Below, one piece after another: positions 24,142 to 32,412 of a DNA stretch of 64,000 bases. The notes beneath the pieces were generated by a model, which was not told where the DNA came from, did no database searches, and worked only from the letters and a program-made list of their open reading frames with translations. The DNA is from Kutzneria chonburiensis (GTDB lineage: Bacteria; Actinomycetota; Actinomycetes; Mycobacteriales; Pseudonocardiaceae). Each line of letters begins with the position of its first letter. Position 1 is the stretch's first letter. The stretch spans positions 2,604,001 through 2,668,000 of the forward strand of contig NZ_CP097263.1 in the NCBI RefSeq assembly GCF_028622115.1, given 5' to 3'. The translations under genes and the position numbers were made by a program.

Positions 24142-26162
24142 AACGCGGCGACGACAGCGGCGCGGCGCTGATCCTGGTGCTCATCGTGGTCACCGTGCTC
24201 GGTCTCGTGCTGGGCACGCTGCTGTCGATCACCGACACCAGCCTGCGCACCACGCTCGCGCTGCGGGACCAGGCCTCTGCGGCGTACGAGGCGGACGGCG
24301 CGGTGCAGGCGGCGATCAACAACCTGCGCAACGGCTCTTACAACGCCGCCGCCGGCCAGCACTGCTTCGAGGCCACGGACACGTTGGCGCTCAACACCTT
24401 CTCCGGCGCCGACTCGGCCGCCGTGACGTGCACGGCCGACCCGGCCAAGGTGCTGATCCAGTGCCCGTCGCTGTCCTCGTGCAACCGGCCCGGCACTGCC
24501 ATCCTGACGTTGGGCCGGGTGGCCGGCGAGGACGGCGTCAACATCACGCAGCCGACCGGTTCGGCGTTCAACGTGCACGGCGTGGTGTTCTCCAACTCGA
24601 ACATCAACATGGTCAAGGGCAGCCTGGTCACCAACGCGGCGGCCTATGCCCGCGGCGCCTGCGCCGGCACCGTGACGAGCACGCCGGCCGCGCAGTGCAA
24701 CTACGGCAACACGGCCAATCCGCTGGGCAACGACCCCGGGTACGCGGCGACGATCAGCACCGTGCCGGCGCACCAGAACCTGCCGGCCTGCACCACTGCG
24801 AACTCCGTGGTGAAGTTCATGCCCGGCTACTACGACGACGCGGTCGGCCTGTCGGCCATGATGGCCGGCAACAGCTCGTGCAAGCACAGCACCTGGTGGT
24901 TCACGCCCGGCACCTACTACTTCGACTTCCACAACAGCACGAATCCGCTGCTCGGCAGCGGCAGCGACCTGTGGACGGTCAACGACGGCTACCTGGTCGC
25001 CGGCACGCCGGTGAACGCGGCCGGCGGAATCATCGCGCAGCCGCCCGTGCCGGCGGCGATCCCGGGCTCCTGCGACAACCCGATCAACGACGCGCACGCG
25101 GTCGGCGTGCAGTTCGTCTTCGGCGGTGACAGCCAGCTGGCCGTGAAGGCCGGGCAGGCCGAGATCTGCGGCACGTACAGCGCGAACAAGCCGCCGATCG
25201 CCGTGTACGGCCTCACCTCCGGCACGGAGACCAACACCACCAACACGCTCAAGGCCACCAGCGTCGTGTCGGCGGGCAACTTCACCAACGCAACCGTGGC
25301 AAGTCTGTCCAATGTGGATGGCAACCTGGCGACCTGGGTCAACAACAGCAACGGCAACCAGTCCACGACCGTAACGCTCGGCGGCTACGGCCCACCGGCC
25401 GCCATTCCCGCCGGATCGGTGCTGAAGTCGGCCCAGCTGCGCGTCGTACACGGCAACACCGCCGGCTCCGCAATGGACAACCTGTCGGTCAAGATCACCC
25501 CGACCGGCGGGACCGCCTACACCGCAACGGTTCCGTCCTACGGCGACAACGTCCTGCACACCGACCTGATCGACGTGTCCCAGGGCGGTACCGGAACGTT
25601 GGCCCAGCAGGTCTACAACGGCACGTTCACCGGCGCACAGCTGGCCTACACCGCCGCGGTGAAGCACAAAGGCACCGAGCAGCTGGACTCCGTCCAGCTG
25701 GACCTGACGTACACACCGCCGGCCCTGCGCGCCCAGAACGGCTGCGTCACCGCCACCCCGTATGGCAGCGGCGGCACCTGCGCCGTCGTGACGACGATCA
25801 ACAACTCCGGCGGCCTGATCTACGTGCAGGGCACCACCTACACGCCGGCCGCGGTGCTGGACATCACCCTGAACAATGCCACCGAGCAGGTGTTCCGGTT
25901 CGGCGTGATCGCCCGTTCGCTGTGGGTCAAGGAAACCGGCAGCTTCGGCTACACCGGGCCGGTGATCGAGGTCCCCGACGACGCCCCCGGCTTCGTGCTC
26001 AGCGTCTTCCTCTCGGCCTACCTGTGCCCGAACTCGGCGACCTGCACGCCAAGCGGCGCCCCGGCCCTTACCGCACGAGTGGCCATTGTGGACGCCGACC
26101 CGACGACGCCGACCCCGGGCCGCCGGCAGATCTCCGTGCTGAGCTGGTCCAGTAAACGCTAG
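24138..26162 (+). CDS. Large PilX/GspK-like pilus component
   Basis: A 674-residue protein with a prepilin-like N-terminus: leader MKRGDDSG, then AALILVLIVVTVLGLVLGTL. The conserved Glu at +5 is missing, as in GspK/PilX tip subunits. A helical segment (residues about 35-60) leads to a very large beta-rich extracellular part with many Asn, Thr and Gly. An Ig-like sandwich lies near residues 375-530 (STTVTLGGYGPPAAIPAGS to QLDSVQLDLTYTPPA). It is much bigger than ordinary PilX, so it may be a tip adhesin. It overlaps the convergent pilD by 4 nt at CTAG. Confidence 0.8.
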   Translation: MKRGDDSGAALILVLIVVTVLGLVLGTLLSITDTSLRTTLALRDQASAAYEADGAVQAAINNLRNGSYNAAAGQHCFEATDTLALNTFSGADSAAVTCTADPAKVLIQCPSLSSCNRPGTAILTLGRVAGEDGVNITQPTGSAFNVHGVVFSNSNINMVKGSLVTNAAAYARGACAGTVTSTPAAQCNYGNTANPLGNDPGYAATISTVPAHQNLPACTTANSVVKFMPGYYDDAVGLSAMMAGNSSCKHSTWWFTPGTYYFDFHNSTNPLLGSGSDLWTVNDGYLVAGTPVNAAGGIIAQPPVPAAIPGSCDNPINDAHAVGVQFVFGGDSQLAVKAGQAEICGTYSANKPPIAVYGLTSGTETNTTNTLKATSVVSAGNFTNATVASLSNVDGNLATWVNNSNGNQSTTVTLGGYGPPAAIPAGSVLKSAQLRVVHGNTAGSAMDNLSVKITPTGGTAYTATVPSYGDNVLHTDLIDVSQGGTGTLAQQVYNGTFTGAQLAYTAAVKHKGTEQLDSVQLDLTYTPPALRAQNGCVTATPYGSGGTCAVVTTINNSGGLIYVQGTTYTPAAVLDITLNNATEQVFRFGVIARSLWVKETGSFGYTGPVIEVPDDAPGFVLSVFLSAYLCPNSATCTPSGAPALTARVAIVDADPTTPTPGRRQISVLSWSSKR

Positions 26163-26938
26163 AACAGGCCCAACGTGCGCAGGTAGGCTCCCGTCAGCGC
26201 GTCGGCGGTGAACACCGCCAGCAGCGCCCCGGCGACCATGAACGGCCCGAACGGCAGCGCCGTGCGCCGGTTGCCCTTGCGGGCCGCCATAACCGCGACG
26301 CCCACGACCGCGCCGAGCAGGAAGCCGGCGAAGCCGCCGATCACCAGCGCCCGCCACGACAGGAAACCGAGCACCATGCCGATGATGCCGGCCAGCTTCA
26401 CGTCGCCGAAACCCATCCCGGCCGGGAACGACACCGCCAGCACGCAGAAGAACGCGAACAGGGCCACTCCCCCGATGCCGGCCCGCAGCAGCGCCCAGAA
26501 GTCCCACTGGAACGCCGCACCCGCGGTCAGCAGCACCGCGATGACCGGATAGGACGGCAGCACGATGGCGTTGGGCAGCCGCCGCGTCTCCAGGTCGATC
26601 GCCGACAGCGCGATGCCCATAGCCGTGAAGTACAGGTACGCCGGCAGTTCCGGCGTCGTCACGCGCAGCGCCACCGCCACGAACAGCACACCGGTCAGCA
26701 GCTCGACCAGCGGGTAGCGGACACTGATCGGCGCGCCGCAGTCGGAACACTTGCCGCGCAGCAACAACCAGCCGACGACCGGGATGTTGTGTCGCGGACG
26801 GATCCTCACATCACAGTTCGGGCACGCCGACGGCGGTGAGACGACCGAGGCGCCGACCGGGACGCGGTGGATGACGACGTTCAGAAATGAGCCCACGACC
26901 AGGCCCAACAGCCCGACGAAGACCAACAACACGACCAC
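26159..26938 (-). CDS. pilD: Prepilin peptidase/N-methyltransferase PilD
   Basis: A 259-residue polytopic membrane aspartyl protease that cleaves prepilin leaders. The N-terminal methylase part has GSFLNVVIHRVP and two zinc-binding pairs (CPNC and CSDC, 24 residues or so apart). The two catalytic aspartates lie in IDLETRRLPN and GMGFGDVKLAG. GTG 26938 is chosen because it puts the first transmembrane helix (VVLLVFVGLLGLVVGSFLN) at the N-terminus and a GGGGGTGG stretch lies upstream. It is convergent with the pilus operon. Confidence 0.9.
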   Translation of the reverse strand: MVVLLVFVGLLGLVVGSFLNVVIHRVPVGASVVSPPSACPNCDVRIRPRHNIPVVGWLLLRGKCSDCGAPISVRYPLVELLTGVLFVAVALRVTTPELPAYLYFTAMGIALSAIDLETRRLPNAIVLPSYPVIAVLLTAGAAFQWDFWALLRAGIGGVALFAFFCVLAVSFPAGMGFGDVKLAGIIGMVLGFLSWRALVIGGFAGFLLGAVVGVAVMAARKGNRRTALPFGPFMVAGALLAVFTADALTGAYLRTLGLF

Positions 26939-27042
26939 CGGCCACCCCCGTCCCGCGCCGAATTCCCCGAATGGTGTAGCACACGCGCCGTTTCTGCGAT
27001 GAATGGTTGAACGCAGCACGACCGTGAAGGACGGCGAGGGCC

Positions 27043-27681
27043 ATGACGATCAGAACCGCGGTCATCGAGTCGCACACGCTCCTTCGCTACGGCCTGGCCC
27101 AGCTGATCGAGCAGCAGCCGGACATGGAGCTGGTCGGTGAGGCGTGCTCGGGGGCCGAGGCCACCCACCTGGTCGCCGCCCAGCGGCCGGACGTGGTCAC
27201 GCTGGCCGTCACCCTGCCCGACGTCGACGGCATCGCGCTGGCCCGCCAGCTCCGCGACCGCGACCCCGAGCTCGGCATCGTGGTGCTGACCTCACGTGGC
27301 GAGGACGACGTGCTGTTCCGGGCGATGGAGACCGGCGCGTCGGCATTCGTGCCGAAGACCGCGCCGACCAGCGAGGTGCTGGGCGCGATGCGGCACGCCT
27401 CCGTGGCCGCCTCCTCGTTCACCGCCAGCGGCCTGGCCGACGCGTTCGCCCGGCAGCGGGGCGCCGGGACGCGGACCGGCCTGAGCCCGCGTGAGCGTGA
27501 GACGCTGGACCTGCTCAGCCACGGCCTGTCGGTGCCGGCGATCGCCGGCCGGATGTACGTGAGCCAGTCGACGGCGAAGACCTACGTCACCCGCCTGTAC
27601 GAGAAGCTCGGCGCCAGCAACCGCGCCCAGGCCCTGATGACAGCGGTGCACCAGGGCCTCATCCACAGCATGGCCTCATAG
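27043..27681 (+). CDS. LuxR/NarL-type response regulator with non-phosphorylatable receiver
   Basis: A 212-residue regulator. The receiver fold is visible (residues 3-120), but the phosphoacceptor Asp position reads Ala55 in VVTLAVTLPDVDG (normally LLDxxMPxMDG), and the acidic pair near the N-terminus is Glu-Ser (VIESHTLLRYG). The switch Thr (VLTSRGED) and Lys (VPKTAP) remain. The C-terminal LuxR helix-turn-helix is intact (LSPRERETLDLLSHGLSVPA, AKTYVTRLYEKLGASNRAQA). It probably works without phosphorylation. It lies at the end of the pilus locus, divergent from pilD, so it may regulate pili. Confidence 0.87.
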   Translation: MTIRTAVIESHTLLRYGLAQLIEQQPDMELVGEACSGAEATHLVAAQRPDVVTLAVTLPDVDGIALARQLRDRDPELGIVVLTSRGEDDVLFRAMETGASAFVPKTAPTSEVLGAMRHASVAASSFTASGLADAFARQRGAGTRTGLSPRERETLDLLSHGLSVPAIAGRMYVSQSTAKTYVTRLYEKLGASNRAQALMTAVHQGLIHSMAS

Positions 27682-27704
27682 CCCCACGCCCGCCACTTTT
27701 CTGC

Positions 27705-27753
27705 CACATGCGCTTCCCACTTGCGCCCAGATGCCACATGGGAAGCGCATGTG
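27705..27753. repeat. 15-bp perfect inverted repeat
   Basis: CACATGCGCTTCCCA (27705-27719) is perfectly inverted at 27739-27753 after a 19-nt loop. TGCCACATG is also directly repeated (27702-27710 and 27732-27740). A-rich, not T-rich, sequence follows on the plus strand, and no T-tract follows on the minus strand, so it is not a standard terminator. The rest of 27682-28035 is non-coding. Confidence 0.7.
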
Positions 27754-27912
27754 AAAAAGCCGGGGCGGCCCCGCGCGCCTCCCTCCCCACCGAGTCGGCC
27801 AGCGGCTACCCCCGGAACAACCGGCCTGGTGCGCGCGGAGCCCCCGGCGGGTCTACCCCAGTGCAACCCGCGCGCCGCCGGTGAACCGGCGAGCCCCAAC
27901 CGCGTCCAACGC

Positions 27913-27923
27913 TACAATATAAT
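27913..27923 (+). promoter_or_regulatory. Probable -10 region upstream of the XRE/ImmA operon
   Basis: TACAATATAAT overlaps two good -10 hexamers (TACAAT and TATAAT) in a strikingly AT-rich patch (followed by TAACG) inside GC-rich DNA. It lies about 113 nt before the GTG at 28036. No clear -35 element was found, and the downstream start point is a guess. Confidence 0.4.
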
Positions 27924-28035
27924 TAACGAAAGTCACGGGTTCCGGCCCGAATCACCCGCTCGGCGCAACGCTCTGTACCCGGTGGTGCAGTCCCGGTTAA
28001 CATCGGCGCGTTCCACGCAACAAGGGAGGGCTGCC

Positions 28036-28521
28036 GTGGACGCCAGCAGCGAGGGGGCCGCCCCGCCGGAGTTCGCGTTGGCCCGCCGGCTCAACCACCT
28101 GTTCAACACCACGGTGAAGGCGGTCGACAAGCGCGGCCGGCCGGTGCGCTTCTCCACGCCCGAGGTGGCCGCCGCCATCACCGAGGATCCCTCACATCCG
28201 ATCTCCATCTCCCGGGTGACGCTGTGGAAGGTCCGCGAGGGCAAGGCCAATCCGACCATGGAGAAGGTCAGGGCCATCGCCAAGTTCTTCGACGACCACC
28301 GCCCCGACGGCGCGCCGCGGGTCACCGCCGCCTGGCTGCTGGCCGAGGGTGACGAGCCGCAGATCCCGGTGCAGCAGACGCTGCCGGAGCGGGCCGAGCA
28401 GGTTCGGGCGATCGCCATGCGGGCCGGCCGGATGAGCCCGGAGCGGCTGCGGATGCTGGTGGAGATGATCGAAGTGATCGACCCGGGTGGCGGCGAGGCG
28501 CTGCCGGGCGCCGGGGGCTGA
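28036..28521 (+). CDS. XRE-type helix-turn-helix regulator paired with ImmA
   Basis: A 161-residue DNA-binding protein. Its helix-turn-helix region includes STPEVAAAITEDPSHPISIS and RVTLWKVREGKANPTMEKVR, with longer spacing than phage repressors, as in actinomycete XRE proteins linked to ImmA/IrrE proteases. GTG 28036 has GGGAGGG 7 nt upstream; the longer upstream frame is unlikely to be coding. It starts a four-gene coupled operon. The adjacent ImmA-like protein may cleave it to relieve repression. Confidence 0.82.
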   Translation: MDASSEGAAPPEFALARRLNHLFNTTVKAVDKRGRPVRFSTPEVAAAITEDPSHPISISRVTLWKVREGKANPTMEKVRAIAKFFDDHRPDGAPRVTAAWLLAEGDEPQIPVQQTLPERAEQVRAIAMRAGRMSPERLRMLVEMIEVIDPGGGEALPGAGG

Positions 28522-28525
28522 GCCG

Positions 28526-29071
28526 ATGCGATTCGCCCGCCGCGACTCCGGAGCCAGCGAGCGCGAGCTGCGCCGACGGTGCCGGGGACTGCTGCGCGAC
28601 CTGGACGTGCAGCCGCCGCTGGACGTGCACGAGTTCTGTGCCCGGCTGGCCGTGGTCCGCGGCCGGCCGATCAAGCTGGTGCCCTACGCGCTGTGGGCCG
28701 ACGGGCCGTTCGGGCTGTGGTTCAAGGGCCGCACCACCGACTTCATCGTCTACCAGGAGCACACCACCAAACCGCACCAGCGGCACATCATCCTGCACGA
28801 GGTCGGTCACATCCTGGCCGACCACCCGTCCGACGAGGGCGCGGACAACCTGTGCGACCTGCTGGCCGGCCCGGCCGGCGAGCTGCCCGAGCCGCCGGAG
28901 ACGCTGCGCTGCCGCACCGCCTACGAGGAGCGGGAAGAGCGCGAGGCCGAGACCGTGGCGACGATCATCCTGGAGTGGGCGTCCATTTTGGACGCCATGC
29001 GGCTGCCGCAGAGCGCCGACGCCGCCGAGGGTGTGGACGCCGCGTTGAGCGACCGGTTGGGGTGGCTATGA
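28526..29071 (+). CDS. ImmA/IrrE-family metallopeptidase
   Basis: A 181-residue predicted zinc metalloprotease. The HEXXH motif is ILHEVGHILADH (His91, Glu92, His95), preceded by IVYQEHTTKPHQRHI as in IrrE/ImmA. The C-terminal EEREEREAETVATIILEWAS would provide the third metal ligand (Glu). It follows the XRE gene by 4 nt and overlaps the membrane-protein gene by 4 nt (ATGA). ImmA proteins cleave a cognate XRE repressor, and this pairing suggests the same here. Confidence 0.87.
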   Translation: MRFARRDSGASERELRRRCRGLLRDLDVQPPLDVHEFCARLAVVRGRPIKLVPYALWADGPFGLWFKGRTTDFIVYQEHTTKPHQRHIILHEVGHILADHPSDEGADNLCDLLAGPAGELPEPPETLRCRTAYEEREEREAETVATIILEWASILDAMRLPQSADAAEGVDAALSDRLGWL

Positions 29072-30147
29072 CGGTTCAGGTGCTCGCCGCCATTGTCATC
29101 GGCTTCTGGAAGGCGTCGCAGCTGGCGCGCACGCCGAAGCGGATCTCACTGTGGTGGGTTGTGGCCTGCTTCGCGCTGTCGGCGGCGGCGTTCGCTGTCG
29201 CGCCGTACGCCGGTGCCGGCGTCGAGGGCGGCGTGTCCGGGACCGGCCCGATCTGGTTGATGTGGCTGGGCGAGGCGCTGCTGCTGACCATGCTGTACTC
29301 GCTGATCTGCGTGTTCGTCTTCTCGGCCGGGCAGGGTCGGGCGGCGTGGTGGCAGGCTGTGCGAGAGGTTGTGCGGCTGGGGATCACGTTGGTGGTGCTG
29401 GGTGTGCTGGCCGCGACCGTGCCGCAGCGGCTGGCCCCGGCCGAGTACCCCCGCGCTACGCTGGACGCGTTTCGCTTCGTGGCCAACACCTACACCGTGT
29501 ACGGCGTGATCACGTGCATCGTGTGGATGCGCCGGCACGCGAAGATCACCCAGCGCTGGTTGGCCCGCGGCCTGGTGGTGGCGTCGGCCGGGCTGGCGCT
29601 GATCGGCCTCGGCTCGACGCTGATCGCGGTGTCGATGGTGATCCGGCTGGCCAACCCGGACACCTCGATCGCCCTTGAGCTGCCGAACGCGGTGGTCATG
29701 GTGGCGAACCTGTTGGTACTCATCGGTTTCGTGCTGCCCGGCGCCCGCGTGCGCTGGGTCGCCGGCCGGGTGTGGTGGCGGCACCTGCGGGACTACCACC
29801 GGCTTCGTCCACTGTGGACCATGTTGCACGAGGCGTTCCCCGAGGATGCGCTCAGCCGCGCCCCGGCCAGCCCGTGGCGGGACACGCTCAGCCTGCGCGC
29901 GGTCAACCGGCGTTTCTACCGCCGGGTCATCGAATGCCGTGACGGCCTGGTCCGGGCCAGCGGCCGCCTGCCGGCCGGCACCCCGACCGACCCGGCAGCG
30001 ATCGCGGCGTGGCTGCGCGACGCACTGCGAACCACCCCCAGCGAGGACGACATCGTTGCGGCGCACCCGATCGCGGTGCCGGCCGACGGCGGGCTCGAGG
30101 CCGACGTCCGCGAACTCGTCGCGCTGGCCCGGGAATTGCGGGTATGA
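29068..30147 (+). CDS. MAB_1171c-type multi-pass membrane protein
   Basis: A 359-residue protein with about seven transmembrane helices in residues 1-235 (for example VLAAIVIGFWKAS, WWVVACFALSAAAFAV, LGITLVVLGVLAATV, VVMVANLLVLIGFVLPGA). A cytosolic C-terminal domain of about 120 residues follows (DYHRLRPLWTMLHEAFPEDA, NRRFYRRVIECRDGLV, DIVAAHP). The layout matches the putative transporter family MAB_1171c found with XRE/ImmA genes. Its substrate and function are unknown. Coupled on both sides by ATGA overlaps. Confidence 0.8.
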   Translation: MTVQVLAAIVIGFWKASQLARTPKRISLWWVVACFALSAAAFAVAPYAGAGVEGGVSGTGPIWLMWLGEALLLTMLYSLICVFVFSAGQGRAAWWQAVREVVRLGITLVVLGVLAATVPQRLAPAEYPRATLDAFRFVANTYTVYGVITCIVWMRRHAKITQRWLARGLVVASAGLALIGLGSTLIAVSMVIRLANPDTSIALELPNAVVMVANLLVLIGFVLPGARVRWVAGRVWWRHLRDYHRLRPLWTMLHEAFPEDALSRAPASPWRDTLSLRAVNRRFYRRVIECRDGLVRASGRLPAGTPTDPAAIAAWLRDALRTTPSEDDIVAAHPIAVPADGGLEADVRELVALARELRV

Positions 30148-31310
30148 GCCGGATCCTGGTCGCGGGCGGCGGTGTCGCCGGCCTGGTGACGGCGATCGCC
30201 TTGCGACACGCGGGGTTCCAGGTCGCTGTGTTCGAGGCCCATCCGACCGGGGCCGACGGCAAGGGCGCCTTCCTGACGATCATGGCCAACGGCCTGGATG
30301 CGTTGCGCGCCATCGATGCCGAGCATCTGGTGCTGGACCGGTCGTTCCCCTCCACCGCGGTCCGTATGCGCAACGGCCACGACCGGCCGCTGGGTGAGCT
30401 CGCCATCCCCAGCCCCGATCCGGAGCACGGCCCGCGCACCATGCGCCGCGCCGACCTGTACCGGGCGCTGGCCGAGGAAGCGAGGCGGCGGGGCGTCGAG
30501 ATCCAGCACGGCAAGCGGCTGGTCGGCGTTCGCCACCACGGCACCGTGACCGCGTACTTCGATGACGACACCCGCATCGGCGGCGACCTGCTGGTCGGCG
30601 CGGACGGTGTCCGCTCGACGACCCGTACGCTGATCGATCCCCAAGCGCCGCAACCAGAATACACCGGCTGGAACCTCGCCATGGGCGCGGTCCGGGACGT
30701 GCTGCCGGCCAGCCGACGGGACTGCTACTACATGTACTTCGGCCGCCGGGCCACGTGCGGGCACATCACCGCGCCGGACGGCGAGACGTGGTGGTTCGCC
30801 AATGTGCCGTGCGGTGAACGGGAACTCGCCGGCGCCACCCCGGCGCAGCTGCGGCAGCGACTCGGCGATCTGTTCGCCGGCGACCAGATCGGTACCGTAC
30901 AAGCAATTCGCACTACCGCCGACGACCAGCTGACCGCAACCGCCTGTTACCAACTGCCGACCGTGCCGACGTGGTCGGGCAACGGCATGACGCTCGTCGG
31001 CGACGCGCTGCACGTGGCATCGCCGTCGACCACGCAAGGCGCGTCCATGGCGATCGAGGACGGCGTCACGCTGGCCAAGTGCCTGCGGGACGAGCCGGAC
31101 CTGACCGCGGCGCTGCACCTGTACGAGCGACTGCGCCGCGATCGCGTCGAACGTGTTGTGCGGACAGGCTTCCGCAAGCTCGGGCCACGCGTTCCCGGGC
31201 CGCTGCAACGACTGTTGCGGGACCGGGCGGTGGCTCGCCGAGCGCGAAACCCCGAGGTCGACTGGCTGCATCTGCACCACATCGACTGGGACGTGAGCGT
31301 TACCGGCTGA
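30144..31310 (+). CDS. FAD-dependent monooxygenase (PHBH-like)
   Basis: A 388-residue flavoprotein hydroxylase. It has the dinucleotide-binding motif ILVAGGGVAGLVTAIALRHA, the middle DG motif LLVGADGVRSTTR, and the second FAD motif TLVGDALHVASPSTTQGASM where these enzymes usually have GDAAHxxxPxxGQG. Single-component monooxygenases of this class hydroxylate aromatic or polyketide substrates with NAD(P)H. It is the last gene of the XRE/ImmA/MAB_1171c operon (ATGA overlap). The 3' end overlaps the convergent MpaB-family gene by 11 nt. Confidence 0.9.
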   Translation: MSRILVAGGGVAGLVTAIALRHAGFQVAVFEAHPTGADGKGAFLTIMANGLDALRAIDAEHLVLDRSFPSTAVRMRNGHDRPLGELAIPSPDPEHGPRTMRRADLYRALAEEARRRGVEIQHGKRLVGVRHHGTVTAYFDDDTRIGGDLLVGADGVRSTTRTLIDPQAPQPEYTGWNLAMGAVRDVLPASRRDCYYMYFGRRATCGHITAPDGETWWFANVPCGERELAGATPAQLRQRLGDLFAGDQIGTVQAIRTTADDQLTATACYQLPTVPTWSGNGMTLVGDALHVASPSTTQGASMAIEDGVTLAKCLRDEPDLTAALHLYERLRRDRVERVVRTGFRKLGPRVPGPLQRLLRDRAVARRARNPEVDWLHLHHIDWDVSVTG

Positions 31311-32130
31311 CGCAGGCCATCGGCAGCATGTCGTCCTCGGTCACAGTGGCCAGGTCGATCCGCGGGAACTCCACCACGGCCGACCGGTCGATGCCGAACA
31401 CGTCGGCCACCTCGGGATCAAGCAGGCCGGCGGTGGCCGCGACCAGGTCCTCCATCGGCACGTCCTTCACCAGCAGCGCCCGGTTCTCCTGGAACACCGC
31501 CAGCGCCTCGGGAGTGACGGTCAGCCCCTTGAGCACGGTCGCGTATTCGGCGGCCAGCTGCTCGTAGGTCACCGGCAGCACCGCGGGGTTGCCGAAGACC
31601 TGTCCGACCGTGCGGACCGCGTCGGCGCAGTAGGCGTCCCGATCGGACTCATCCAACCGGCCGATCAGCTTTTCCTGCGCCGCCAGCAGATGCCACATCA
31701 GCACGGTGTAGACGCGGGCCGTCAGGTCGGGGTCGTTGGCCGTCCACTCGCGACCGTCGGCATCCACACCGCGCAGCCGGGCGTGGGCGTTCCACGCGCC
31801 GACCCGCTGTTCCTCCACCTGCTCGGAGTCGCCGAAGATGGCGATGATCATCCCGCGGGTGAGCTGCCGGAACTCGTTGAAACCCGGGCGGTGGGCCATG
31901 ACCATCGAAATCGACTGTCTCATGTGGTCGACGAGCACCAGCGTGGTGAACGCGGACCAGCCGCCGAGCACCATGGGCAGCCACGGCGCGGTGTAGCGGC
32001 GCAGCACCGAGTCGTCGCCGATCAGCCCCTCGTCGGCACGGACACGCGGCGTGTCGAAGCCGTCACGCAGCGGACGCAGCGACTGCGGCGTCACAACGGC
32101 AATGGCAGCAGGCAGATTGACCGTCGACAA
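31300..32130 (-). CDS. MpaB-family oxygenase (DUF2236)
   Basis: A 276-residue protein resembling the oxygenase MpaB/latex-clearing-protein family: RRYTAPWLPMVLGGW, VDHMRQSISM, then HARLRGVDADGREWTANDPD and ARVYTVLMWHLLAAQEKLIG, and LPVTYEQLAAEY. These match the family's dGr-a-dp and W-h-t-l-v blocks that surround heme ligands. A TTG start at 32130 is favoured because AAGGAG lies 7 nt upstream and the longer frame has unlikely codon use. The substrate is unknown. Confidence 0.72.
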   Translation of the reverse strand: MSTVNLPAAIAVVTPQSLRPLRDGFDTPRVRADEGLIGDDSVLRRYTAPWLPMVLGGWSAFTTLVLVDHMRQSISMVMAHRPGFNEFRQLTRGMIIAIFGDSEQVEEQRVGAWNAHARLRGVDADGREWTANDPDLTARVYTVLMWHLLAAQEKLIGRLDESDRDAYCADAVRTVGQVFGNPAVLPVTYEQLAAEYATVLKGLTVTPEALAVFQENRALLVKDVPMEDLVAATAGLLDPEVADVFGIDRSAVVEFPRIDLATVTEDDMLPMACVSR

Positions 32131-32412
32131 CGGGGTGCTCCTTCGAGGCGGGCTTCGACCAGCGCAGGGATGTACGTGCCGACACGACGATCTCTGGACA
32201 CCCCAGTCCGGTCGAATTCCCCCCGTCCCCCGAGCTTTCGTGGGCCGGCGTGCAGACCGTACCTTCGTCACCCGTACGGCGTCGAGGAATTCCCAGACAA
32301 CTCTGCGGGAGCGTTCCCGGATGTGCCCAGCGGTAAACGCGATGGTGTAACGAACACGCTCGGTCGACGGACATCAGCGTGCAGTGACCGTCGCGACGAA
32401 GGGGCGTCCACC

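Noticed and set aside
17761-27681. Classifying the pilus locus as a Tad system because of the CpaE-like ATPase
   Set aside because: The PilT-specific motif, PilB zinc cysteines, single long PilC and GFTLIE-type prepilins are type IVa features; TadB/TadC and Flp pilins are absent.
27705-27753. Intrinsic terminator after the response regulator
   Set aside because: The hairpin is strong but no T-tract follows in either direction, so I list it as a repeat of unknown role.
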